Shown in pieces: positions 42,400-53,167 of a stretch of DNA of 64,000 nt. Both the position numbers and the translations under genes were made by a program. The DNA is from Reticulitermes speratus (taxonomy: Eukaryota; Arthropoda; Insecta; Blattodea; Rhinotermitidae). The notes under the pieces were generated by a model. The model saw only the letters and a program-made list of their open reading frames with translations. It was not told the origin of the DNA and did not search any database. The DNA lies in NCBI GenBank assembly GCA_021186555.1, contig JAJKFL010000012.1:25492210-25556209 (forward strand), given 5' to 3'. Numbering within the stretch: position 1 is the stretch's first letter; each line of letters begins with the position of its first letter.

Positions 42400-42632
42400 C
42401 CGGTATCTAACAGTCGCAAAGTGCGTACAAGCATTCAGATGTGGAAGAATTCTGTGTCCATCCACACCGACACGTCAGTGAACACTATGGACGAAGGCAG
42501 GTGCTGGACTGTGAAGGAATTAGCCGAGCATACAGGAATGTCTGCGTGTTCAGTGTTCCGTGTTTCATGACAGGACTTCAAAGTGCGGAAGATTGCTGCT
42601 AAGCGCGCGCCGCTTCGCCTCAAAGATTAAGA
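42400..42632 (+). pseudogene. Mariner-family transposase N-terminal fragment
   Basis: The plus-strand translation includes DEGRCWTVKELAEHTGMSAC, SVFRVS, stop, QDFKVRKIAAKRAPLRLKD. The block 'WTVKEIA-x-x-TG-x-S-x-x-x-V-x-R-V-x-T-x-D-x-x-M-R-K-x-x-A-K-x-x-P' is the DNA-binding (helix-turn-helix) region of mariner transposases. A single stop and several substitutions show decay; the catalytic domain is not present. It is a separate element from the one at 2706. Confidence 0.6.
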
Positions 42633-42641
42633 GTTTTCGGG

Positions 42642-42805
42642 GAAGTGACGCCGTGTTGTTGGTCCAAGAGTTTCAGATGTTTCGAAGCATCCTAGTGCCT
42701 TTATTTGCAGAATATGAGACTGAAGGTCTTTCGAAACGTCGGGAACCAGTAGCCGAAAGACAAAGCATCATATCCCAGAAGAACAGAATCTTCAGCAACC
42801 GCATT
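42642..42805. mobile_element. Decayed F-like foldback
   Basis: AGTGACGCCGTGTTGTTGGT and CAGATGTTTCGAAGCATCC at the left, GAAGGTCTTTCGAAACGTCG, ATCATATCCCAGAAGAACAG at the right. The arms are recognisable only in part. Confidence 0.45.
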
Positions 42806-44637
42806 CTGACCTCGCCAAATCTCCCATACGCCGACTTTTCACTTGTTGTCACGACTAAAACAGCTTACGAACTCCTACATCCCCCCCAGCTTGACGATCG
42901 GAGATAATGTCAGGTAGGGTTAAAATTGGCTGCGACATCGGCTCTCCTGGCTAGGATCTTTTTCCCCCTTTTCTTCCAACCCTCTTCTCAAATTTCGGGG
43001 TATTACACTACACGGCCCCGTTGGACGGATGTCCTCTCGTGATGGAAGAAAATATATTAATACTTTTGCAGTTTAGAGTAATGCAGAAGTGCTGTCATTC
43101 AAAGACGGACAGTCCCGAAGTGTAAAACTTGATAAAGTACTCTGCGGATAGCAACCGCGTCATGTGTATGAATCGCGAGTACACCAACGTTTCAGTTCCC
43201 TGATGACGACAGCAGAGATGGTCCTCGAAACGTCGGTTTACTCGCCTTTCAAACACACGACGCGGCTGTTAGCCCCAGTACATTTTATTGAATTTAGTCG
43301 CCGTGAAAGCCTAAAATTATATATAAAATTTGAATTATTATAATTTTTAGTGACATGATTTGGGCATAACCAGGTAATAATAATAATAATAATAATAACT
43401 TCTTTATTAACTCGTATAATTTACATTTATAAATAATTATTTAAAAAATACTCGGAAATTAAAATTAGCATCTAGCAATTTTCGGGACCCTACCTATTTG
43501 AACTCCTTGAGGGCACAGGCCCCTTTCTTGCAAGAGGTATTAAAGACTCACACACCGCCTCTGAAAGTTCCAAATCTTTATCCAACCAGTATTAGTATTT
43601 GTGGATTAAAACTCTGATTTCAGCAACACTACTTCCAGAGTTTACTGATATCACACCTGAATCTCTGTAAGGCCACAGCCATGTGCTTCACATTCCCGCA
43701 CACAAAGTTTAACCAGAATATATTCCTAGAGTTCGGCTTTTTCTTCACGCTTATCGGACACAAACAGCAACAGCTTTCGGTGCGTGATAGTCAAACGTGG
43801 ACTCGCTTCTGAAAAAAAAATAAAATAAAAAATAACTCCACGCAAATCAGAAATTAGTAACAAATGTTATTAAACACGCCTTAGGAAATACAAGATTCTT
43901 CATACTTTGACATAGAAGTCTTTGTTACAGCTGATTCCTTTCATATGTAAATGTTTAAACGAAAATGCTAAGTTCTTTGGACGTATCAGTTACCATGCCA
44001 AACTCACGCAAGATATAAAATAAAGATTTCTGCAAAAGCGATTTACATATGATTAGGATAAAAGCATGAACACACACCTGTAACTACAGTTTACCTTTGC
44101 ACAAAACTCAATTTCACTCATCAGATACACGTAGAGCCTTCTTCCCCGCAGCAGGGTAGAAAAGCAACTGGCGTTCTGAGAACACAACAATAACACGGTT
44201 GGTTTCTTCCTTCCTCAACCCGCCATTGTTGCCATGTGGTGCATTGTTGTTTGTTTAGTATTCATGGGTCAATACGAAACCTATCGACGGATAATTGTGA
44301 AGACAAGGCATTAGCGTCGAAATGTCTGTAGAACACACTGCATCACTTGCAACCTGATCTGTCTACTGCACCAATGTGCGACCTTCCCTTAAAAACCTTA
44401 AAAAATCTTAAATATAAAATAATGACATACAATAAAAGTTATATCCGTACACCAAGCGTTTCTTATCAATTTGTGAGCAATTTTTCCATCGAAAGCACAT
44501 TAATTATTACAGCAATGTTTATTACATACCCGCTTCAGATTTACCTTGCAATTATCAGTGGTACAAACTAAAATGGTGGATTTTCAAACTTTTAAGGTCC
44601 ATCACACGAGTATCAAAAGTGTAATGCTCTTGCAGAG
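42806..44637. other. Unassigned stretch; one hammerhead-like motif at 43200-43234
   Basis: CTGATGA (43200-43206), CGACAGCAGAGATGGTCCTC, GAAAC (43227-43231) GTCGG. Helix II may form between GAC and GTC. (ATA)n at 43376-43399. No gene seen. Confidence 0.45.
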
Positions 44638-45731
44638 CAGTTTAAATAATCTTAGCATCTACTTAATTAATTAAAGAATTAATTATTCGTGACGTAGGCA
44701 GTTTAAATAATCTTAGCATCTACTTAATTAATTAAAGAATTAATGATTCGTGACGTAGGCAGTTTAAATAATCTTGGCATCTACTTAATTAATTAAAGAA
44801 TTAATGATTCGTGACGTAGGCAGTTTAAATAATCTTAGCATCTACTTAATTAATTAAAGAATTAATGATTCGTGACGTAGGCAGTTTAAATAATCTTAGC
44901 ATCTACTTAATTAATTAAAGAATTAATGATTCGTGACGTAGGCAGTTTAAATAATCTTAGCATCTACTTAATTAATTAAAGAATTAATGATTCGTGACGT
45001 AGGCAGTTTAAATAATCTTAGCATCTACTTAATTAATTAAAGAATTAATGAATAGTGACGTAGGCAGTTTAAATAATCTTAGCATCTACTTAATTAATTA
45101 AAGAATTAATGATTCGTGACGTAGGCAGTTTAAATAATCTTAGCATCTACTTAATTAATTAAAGAATTAATGATTCGTGACGTAGGCAGTTTAAATAATC
45201 TTAGCATCTACTTAATTAATTAAATAATTAATGATTCGTGACGTAGGCAGTTTAAATAATCTTAGCATCTACTTAATTAATTAAAGAATTAATGATTCGT
45301 GACGTAGGCAGTTTAAATAATCTTAGCATCTACTTAATTAAAGAATTAATGATTCGTGACGTAGGCAGTTTAAATAATTTTAGCATCTACTTAATTAATT
45401 GAAGAATTAATGATTCGTGACGTAGGCAGTTTAAATAATCTTAGCATCTACTTAATTAATTAAAGAATTAATGATTCGTGACGTAGGCAGTTTAAATAAT
45501 CTTAGCATCTACTTAATTAATTAAAGAATTAATGATTCGTGACGTAGGCAGTTTAAATAATTTTAGCATCTACTTAATTAATTAAAGAATTAATGATTCG
45601 TGACGTAGGCAGTTTAAATAATCTTAGCATCTACTTAATTAATTAAAGAATTAATGATTCGTGACGTAGGCAGTTTAAATAATCTTAGCATCTACTTAAT
45701 TAATTAAAGAATTAATTAATCGTGACGTAGG
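44638..45731. repeat. 61-bp array, about 18 copies
   Basis: The unit is CAGTTTAAATAATCTTAGCA, TCTACTTAATTAATTAAAGA, ATTAATGATTCGTGACGTAG G. Copies differ by only a few substitutions and one 6-base deletion. Each unit carries the palindrome TTAATTAATTAA. Not coding. Confidence 0.97.
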
Positions 45732-46760
45732 CGAACTGCTGTTCAGTTCTGGTAACTAGATACTCGGAAGGTACTTAAAGAATGCGGGCATGATGCGGTG
45801 AGCATTCGCCTGGCGATGGTTTGTGACGCAGCAACTACTGTCTGTGCAGAAGCATTTAGCACTTACATTGCAGTGACTGCGTCGGCTCATAATGTTCCAA
45901 CAGCCAATGTATTTGGGACTGGCATTTTTCTCTGACATCTCGTGCCATAAAACAGGCACTAGTCTCAAACCCTGCGCCTCCCCACTTTCTCACCGCCTAA
46001 GTTTCAAGATACGGGAACTGGACTGTAGATAGATCGAGATAGTTTGAAACCCCCACCTTGTGAACTTGCAACTGTGATGATAATTCAGCGATGAATCCGT
46101 ACACATGTCGGGTATAATGAATGTTAAAGACATATACACCAAGGCTGTATAATACGTAAGGTTGGTTAAGTAACATAAATTGAATGGGAAGTCATTACAA
46201 TGACGAATTTAATCACACAGGGCGCGGTTACTGTCGTTGTCTCACACATGACACTAATCATCACTAAGTCTCCACGTGTACATACTTTAATCTGTAAGGT
46301 ATTTCACGCTGATTTGTCAGCACGAGTTTTCCTCCAGTAATGAGCAACGTTCGAATATCAGACGTTGTATTTGTCAGAAAACCGAATTTTTATGAGTGCC
46401 AATTTATTGCTGGGATATTTAAATTATAAGGTCACATCTTATTGTGATTCCTGTAAATATTCACATGTTTGTGGTTTTGCTTTTAAAGCAAGCCTAGTGG
46501 CGAAACGACAGCAGAGTGTTTCGTTCGCCATCCCACTCACACCTGTCTGTTTTAAGTGTCCTGTATCTCGTCGATACGCTGTCTGCAGTTTTCATTTTGG
46601 CCACTGATAAAATGAAGTGCGGCACTCATATGAACGTGCTTGAGAACGTAGAGACGGCTGCTGCAGTGCGCATAGCCTTAATGTACTTCTGTACATTGCG
46701 GGAGGCGACTTAGTTACAGTAACAGAGCTTGAGCACTTAGTTGAATGATAAGGTGCAGTC

Positions 46761-46765
<5 letters not shown>
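45732..46765. other. Unassigned stretch
   Basis: No gene or repeat family recognised; frames up to 80 codons have no domain. Confidence 0.45.
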
Positions 46766-46816
<51 letters not shown>

Positions 46817-47285
46817 ACTGTAAAGAGAGTTACACTTATCTGTTTGTGTGCCTATCTATCTATCTATATCTATATACCTATCTATCTACCTACCTACCTA
46901 CCTATCTGTTTATCTATCTAATTATCCATCCATCATTTATCTAACATCTATCTATCTATAATCTATCATCTATCTGTCTATATATCTATCTACCTACCTA
47001 TTCATCCATCATCTATCTACGAGTATCTGTCAATCATCTATCTATCATCTGTCTGTCTATCTATCTGTATATCTATGTATCTGTGTACCTACCTACCCAT
47101 CAATCTATCATCTATCTATCTATCTCTATTTATCTATCTGTCATATATCTATATATCTATCTATGTATTTATGTACCTATCTGTCTATTTATCTAGCTAT
47201 CTGTGTATATATATACATCTGTCATTCCATTCGTTTGTCTAGCTGTCTGTCTGTCTATGTCTACATCTATTTGGCTGTCTATCCC
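46766..47285. repeat. (TA)n followed by long CTAT/TCTA microsatellite
   Basis: (TA)n at 46766-46808, then interrupted (TCTA)n with CTAC, CTGT and CATC variants to about 47285. Low complexity; frames across it (LYLYTYLSTYLPTYLF) are artefacts. Confidence 0.95.
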
Positions 47286-47599
47286 AACCTTGCTTCAAGC
47301 AGAACTAATGCTTCGACCCAACTTTAATGAATAAAAATATTGTAACTGCAAAGTCATTCCTTTTACGAAAAGTGTGCGTTCTATTTAGATGTAATTTTAA
47401 ATAAGCCATGACCACTTCTTCCAATACTCTTTATAGTTATTCGTTAAATGTTACAGTTTTACGCTAAGCCGTGTAACATTGTTTGGTGCAGCATTGTTAC
47501 ATGTCTTAGAGATAAGGACAGCGTGAGCCATGTGAGAATCATCCCATAAATTGAACTCCCATTTATTTGTTTTAAGCAGATATATATTGTATCTGAAGA

Positions 47600-48852
47600 G
47601 TGCATGTCGTTGACAGGCCGGTGCTGTGACGTGTGCAAGGTAAGAACAGCTACTGGCGTGTGTGTAAGGTCAGTGCATGTCGTTGACAGGCCGGTGCTGT
47701 GACGTATGCAAGGTAAGAACAGATACTGGCGTGTGTGTAAGGTCAGTGCATGTCGTTGACAGGCCGGTGCTGTGACGTATGCAAGGTAAGAACAGATACT
47801 GACGTGTGTGTAAGGTCAGTGCATGTCGTTGACAGGCCGGTGCTGTGACGTATGCAAGGGTAAGAACAGATACTGACGTGTGTGTAAGGTCAGTGCATGT
47901 CGTTGACAGGCCGGTGCTGTGACGTATGCAAGGGTAAGAACAGATACTGACGTGTGTGTAAGGTCAGTGCATGTCGTTGACAGGCCGGTGCTGTGACGTA
48001 TGCAAGGGTAAGAACAGATACTGACGTGTGTGTAAGGTCAGTGCATGTCGTTGACAGGCCGGTGCTGTGACGTATGCAAGGGTAAGAACAGATACTGACG
48101 TGTGTGTAAGGTCAGTGCATGTCGTTGACAGGCCGGTGCTGTGACGTATGCAAGGGTAAGAACAGATACTGACGTGTGTGTAAGGTCAGTTCATGTTGTT
48201 GACAGGCCGGTGCTGTGACGTATGCAAGGGTAAGAACAGATACTGGCGTGTGTGTAAGGTCAGTGCATGTCGTTGACAGGCCGGTGCTGTGACGTATGCA
48301 AGGTAAGAACAGATACTGGCGTGTGTGTAAGGTCAGTGCATGTCGTTGACAGGCCGGTGCTGTGACGTATGCAAGGTAAGAACAGATACTGGCGTGTGTG
48401 TAAGGTCAGTGCATGTCGTTGACAGGCCGGTGCTGTGACGTATGCAAGGTAAGAACAGATACTGGCGTGTGTGTAAGGTCAGTGCATGTCGTTGACAGGC
48501 CGGTGCTGTGACGTATGCAAGGTAAGAACAGATACTGGCGTGTGTGTAAGGTCAGTGCATGTCGTTGACAGGCCGGTGCTGTGACGTATGCAAGGTAAGA
48601 ACAGATACTGGCGTGTGTGTAAGGTCAGTGCATGTCGTTGACAGGCCGGTGCTGTGACGTATGCAAGGGTAAGAACAGATACTGACGTGTGTGTAAGGTC
48701 AGTTCATGTTGTTGACAGGCCGGTGCTGTGACGTATGCAAGGGTAAGAACAGATACTGGCGTGTGTGTAAGGTCAGTGCATGTCGTTGACAGGCCGGTGC
48801 TGTGACGTATGCAAGGTAAGAACAGATACTGACGTGTGTGTAAGGTCAGTGC
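47600..48852. repeat. 73-74 bp array, about 17 copies
   Basis: Unit GTGCATGTCGTTGACAGGCC, GGTGCTGTGACGTATGCAAG, GTAAGAACAGATACTGGCGT, GTGTGTAAGGTCA. One-base variants AAGGT/AAGGGT and GGC/GAC mark blocks of copies. A sub-block with TTCATGTTGTTG occurs twice (48190 and 48702), suggesting a larger duplication. Confidence 0.97.
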
Positions 48853-49456
48853 AGCTGTACTGGCACGCTGTATCATCTGCCCGCGCAATGAAGTTACCTG
48901 GCAAGGTAGACTTGGAAACAAAAAAGATATGCAATGAATAATACAGCGTGCAGCTACGCGCGGCACCGCCGTTTAATAAATATTAATTACTTTATTATTG
49001 TTCCTTTTTTAAACCGTAACGAAAATGTAGATTAAAATTTACATATTCATGAATGCAGTTAAGGCACACAGTTTCATTGCGCAACTTAAGGCATTCAATT
49101 GTAGGTCTGCTGCAGGTAACTTCACAAATGTGAGTTGTTTTCATTACTGCTGTGCAATTATTACGTAGATACATACTTACAATATTGCGAACGCGAAAGG
49201 AGATATTTGATTTGAAAATAAACGCCCTTTATAATGTGTGCAGAATTTTCAACACGCGTATACAAGTGTGAAATATTAGTCATATATGTAGTCTCGTGCG
49301 TCATTTACATCCTGAAACTTTCGAGTTAATATGAGCTACGTTTGGGGGGGGGGGGGTCGCACTGGTGTTCATATACGCCATTTTGTTTAAAGTTGTTTCG
49401 CCTGTAGCGTTTTATTTTCGTTCTCAGAGCGCAAAATATAAGTAATGCTCGTGAAC
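48853..49456. other. Unassigned stretch
   Basis: Poly-G at 49346-49355. No gene recognised. Confidence 0.4.
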
Positions 49457-49468
49457 GCCCTTTAGCCT

Positions 49469-49626
49469 CAGATCTGCGCTCTTCTGCGATATTACGCGGC
49501 GTCGTGTGGTAATTGTTTACCGACGTTTCGGGACAACGTATCGGTCCCAAGTTCCCGGGCCAAGACTCTTAATATCCCAGAAGAGCGCAGATCTTATCAC
49601 CATCGCGGCGGAAGCCTGAAATCAAA
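49469..49626. mobile_element. Foldback F, compact two-arm copy, 12-bp TSD
   Basis: TSD GCCCTTTAGCCT at 49457-49468 and 49627-49638. Left arm CAGATCTGCGCTCTTCTGCG, TATTACGCGGCGTCGTGTGG, GTTTACCGACGTTTCGGGAC, AACGTATCGGTCCC; the right arm is shorter: AATATCCCAGAAGAGCGCAG, CGCGGCGGAAGCCTGAAATC. The left core is the hammerhead-like motif on the minus strand; the right core is deleted. Confidence 0.88.
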
Positions 49627-49779
49627 GCCCTTTAGCCTAATTAACTGCATTAAGTTTTGTGTTTTCTGTGAGGTCCATTCTGTGAGGCGGTAACTAAGCT
49701 TTATGCATTGAAAAAGATTCTCACGATTAAAGTCTGAAAAAATTGTTTTTAATGTCCTTCACTCTTTCCTTCTTGATGG

Positions 49780-49975
49780 TCTAAACGTTGGCGATGTAGC
49801 GCTGTGTTGTGTGTTAGAATTGTACTGACGTTTCGGAAAAATCTGCTGCCTCCATAGACTAATCCACTCGTGTAAGGCTACTGGGTGGGCCAGTGTAGGG
49901 CTGTTAGCCGGAGTCGGCTACAGGGGCAGCGGGTTCGTCCGAAACGTCTTCTTCTTGTTACCAAATGACACAACG
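49780..49975. mobile_element. Possible F-like foldback
   Basis: GATGTAGCGCTGTGTTGTGT, GTACTGACGTTTCGGAAAAA at the left and CCGAAACGTCTTCTTC, ACACAACGGCACGTTACA at the right. Arms loosely inverted. Confidence 0.4.
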
Positions 49976-51100
49976 GCACGTTACAGTAAACAACGACTTT
50001 TATACGTCATGTCATTTCATCGCCTTTACCCTGTCTCTGTACACATTCTACTGTTTTCTTTTCTTTCTTCTAGTCGTTGTTCTTTTTATGCCTGTGTTCG
50101 TACGGTATTTGATATCTATAAATTGTGGGAGGGACATTATTGCATTGATTTCCGTAATATGTTAAGCTAGTATAGCACTTAATTAAGTTCTGCTTGAATT
50201 ACAGGAGATGGGAAGTTAACACAGTTGTGTTTTAAATTTCTTCTCTCTTAATTTTATCTGAATGATCTATTGTACTGATGTAAACTGGATGCTTTGTTTA
50301 GGAATGGTTGATATACGGCCAGGCTTGAATCATATTGGTCTATCTCTGTAAAGTATTTTAATATTCAGGTTTATACCAATCTGTAAATATACTGATAAAT
50401 CTCCTTGTTATGGCTTATATCTCCAGATATTTATGCATGGATATCATTTATAAGATATACCGGCATGTATACATTTGGAAAATGTAAGAGATGTATCGTG
50501 TTGCTTGTTTTATCCCTAGAGATTGAAATCGACTGGAAGGAAAACACAGGAAAGCTTTCAGATCGAAGCCTCGCCCCTTGTTGTCCTGCTGACAGCACTT
50601 CGTGTCCAGATAAAATGGAGCAAAACCTCTCGGCCATACTGAGCAGCGTTACAGTGGTAACAGTTGATAGACTTTCATACCCACGTCTGCTGTTTCTCGG
50701 TTCACAAGACACACTGGACTTTGGAATTCAATTGCTGCTGTTTCCAGTGTAAGCTATGACGTTGGAGGGAGCTCATATGTGTCAGGATTCGTGTTGAGTA
50801 TAGACATGAACACGGAAAGGAGAAGTACCAGTTCAAAGAAGAATAAATAAGAAGTGAGATGAGATATGAACAAGACGTTTCGAAGAGAAATCTTAAAGCA
50901 TGCTTCCTAGATTAGGTGCAATACTAGTCTGTGATTTTTACTACCATTAGTTACTTGAACTGCTTTTTCCGATATAAATCTTCTAAGTAATTACCGCTGA
51001 AAGCGCTGATGTTTGTGTAAAGTAATAGACATTGAAAATAAATCAGATGTATCTGGTTTTGTGTTTTTTGTGTATTCTGTCAACGGTGCTACAGTCGATA
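49976..51100. other. Unassigned stretch
   Basis: A frame of 115 codons at 50405-50752 has no recognisable domain. AAGACGTTTCGAAGAGAAAT at about 50872-50891 resembles a decayed GAAACGTC core on the minus strand. No gene seen. Confidence 0.4.
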
Positions 51101-51107
51101 GTTGGTT

Positions 51108-51330
51108 CGATGAGATCTGCGCTCTTCTGGGATATTACGCGGCGTCGTGTGGTAATTGTTTACCGACGTTTCGGGACAATCTATCGATCCCATCTTCAAG
51201 GGACAAGAGTGAACATGGGACCAATAAGGTGTCCCGAAACGTCGGTAAACAATTACCACACGACGCCGCATAGTATCCCAGAAGAGCGCAGATGTCATCA
51301 ACATCGCGGCGGAAGCCTGAAATCAAGATC
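51108..51330. mobile_element. Foldback F, two arms
   Basis: GATGAGATCTGCGCTCTTCT, GGGATATTACGCGGCGTCGT, TTTACCGACGTTTCGGGACA, CATCTTCAAGGGAC; then CATGGGACCAATAAGGTGTC, CCGAAACGTCGGTAAACAAT, ACCACACGACGCCGCATAGT, AGAAGAGCGCAGATGTCATC, GCGGCGGAAGCCTGAAATC. GTTGGTT at 51101-51107 and 51331-51337 may be a short TSD. The arms differ in length. Confidence 0.85.
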
Positions 51331-51741
51331 GTTGGTTTTATCAGAGCGGGATAAGAAATGTATACATATATACATATATATGTATAAATATATACATATA
51401 TGTGTATACATATATATGTTTTATCGGTGTCCTATAAAAGGCGCTGTTTGCCTTTCATTAGGGCAGGTTGCGTGAAGTCTACATCGTTGTCTTCCATTTG
51501 AAGATTTTGCACGCCTGCCATATTGTTATTTGTTGTGTGGGTAATTGAAACGTCCGGCGTTAAGCTGGGCGCACAATTGTCATAATGTTTATAACAAGTT
51601 CAAAATCTGGTTCGGTTGTAGAAATGGACTGACAAATAGGCACATAACACAGAGAACACGTGATTTTGTACACAAACTCTTTTTACGAAAGGAAATAGGC
51701 TAAATATAAGGCTGATGTATGCAATACCGAACATGTTAGTA

Positions 51742-51948
51742 CAGGGTGTTCCACGTAAAACCGGCCCACTTACACGGCGAAATTAATAAAGGATTTTGTT
51801 TCGTTTACTTTTTGGTAGACTAAATGCACACACTTACAGATGTTGGAAATGAGATCGTTGTGAATCAATACATTTTTGTGAGCGTGTTATCAAAAATCCT
51901 TTCTTTATTTCGCCGTGCAAGCGGGCCGGTTTTAAGTGTAATACACTG
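51742..51948. mobile_element. Tc1/mariner-type MITE (207 bp)
   Basis: CAGGGTGTTCCACGTAAAAC, CGGCCCACTTACACGGCGAA at the left; GCCGTGCAAGCGGGCCGGTT, TTAAGTGTAATACACTG at the right, with TA on both sides. The left terminus CAGGGTGTTCC is a classical Tc1/mariner-type end. Outer right TIR is decayed. No ORF. One copy in the window. Confidence 0.8.
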
Positions 51949-51949
51949 T

Positions 51950-52862
51950 AGAAGGAGTGTGGAACGCATTTTGCTGGTTTTCGGGGCATGCGCCCTTCGA
52001 TTTGAAGTCGGTATCGACTATTGTGACTGAGGCTTTATGTACGTTTCTCAGTGTTGCCAGACTAAGTCATGGATTGTGACTCATATTAGGCTAATACTGC
52101 TTCCTTTCAAGTACATTTTAATTAAGTACTCACTAAATATCCTATAATTCTAAGCTATATAATCTAACCCACTAACAGCGTAGATAAATAAAGTAGGAAT
52201 GAAATAATAAACTCAGATTAGTTGATGAAGAAACTTGTTAATGTGAACACGAGAGAGAATGAAATAAAAACAGAAAGAAAGGAAAATAAAGGAAATTAGA
52301 GGAAGGGAAAATATGTAAATAACTCTGACTAAGGAAGAAGGAAGTAACTAAAGAAAAAGAACAAACGAAGTGGGTAAGTACGCAAAGAAAACGAGAAACA
52401 AACACGAGGAAAAGAGACGAGAGAAGCAACGAAGTATTTTAATTCAATTTATATGTCAGAATGGAGGTACAAGTGTTTACGTAACGCGGCTTTATTTTCA
52501 AATCTCCTAAACATGAAGCAGGCACGCCCGCAGTATTTCTGCCGCGCCCAGGAAATAAAAGTAACAAATGCTGTACTGATCTTCATCTCCCCCCCTACTC
52601 CACCCCCAAATTGATACTTTTCAATTGCAGTTTACCTCATTGCTCACACGAAACAGTTTTATGTCGCCCTGCCTTACCCCGCTGCGTCCCTCCCAACAGT
52701 CATCGCGACGCCTTAGCAAATTTCCCACACAACACTGTAAATGCCTGCGTGATCCTTTTCGATCAGCTGTAAAGGATCTTCACCTCCATCTCTGCATTAA
52801 ACTCATATATATATATATATATCCCTATCCCATATATACCTGTAACTATTCCCACTTGAAGT
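51950..52862. other. Unassigned stretch
   Basis: A purine-rich low-complexity run at 52240-52430, and a short (TA)n at 52806-52822. No gene seen. Confidence 0.4.
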
Positions 52863-52875
52863 AAAGGTAGGTCAG

Positions 52876-53154
52876 GCCGTGCCATGACTCAGGCGGTTAG
52901 TCGCCGGCCTCCCACCGCGGAGGTCCGGGTTTGATCCCGGGTCAGTCCATGTGGGATATGTGGTGGACAAAGTGGCACTGGAACGGGTTTTTCCACAAGT
53001 ACTTCTGTTTTCCCCTGTCAATTTCATTCCACCGGTGCTCCATTACTTGGAAAAATGAAAAAAATTTATCATCTTCATCACAGAGTTGCACAATAAGCCT
53101 TAAGGCTGCGGTGCGTCCATTGCATCTGCTGCGGGGCTCTTCACCACAAAAAGA
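52876..53154 (+). mobile_element. SINE family A, full-length, 13-bp TSD
   Basis: TSD AAAGGTAGGTCAG at 52863-52875 and 53155-53167. Head GCCGTGCCATGACTCAGGCG, GTTAGTCGCCGGCCTCCCAC, GGTCCGGGTTTGATCCCGG (B box), body AAAGTGGCACTGGAACGGGT, CCCCTGTCAATTTCATTCCA, and 3' part TTGCACAATAAGCCTTAAGG, TGCTGCGGGGCTCTTCACCA followed by an A-rich end. Young and intact; the reference copy for the family. Confidence 0.95.
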
Positions 53155-53167
53155 AAAGGTAGGTCAG

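Noticed and set aside
49346-49356. G-quadruplex
   Set aside because: It is a single G run with no further G tracts nearby.
52876-52955. Functional tRNA gene
   Set aside because: A and B boxes are present but the acceptor stem cannot close and a SINE body with TSD follows. The same holds for the heads of families B, C and D.
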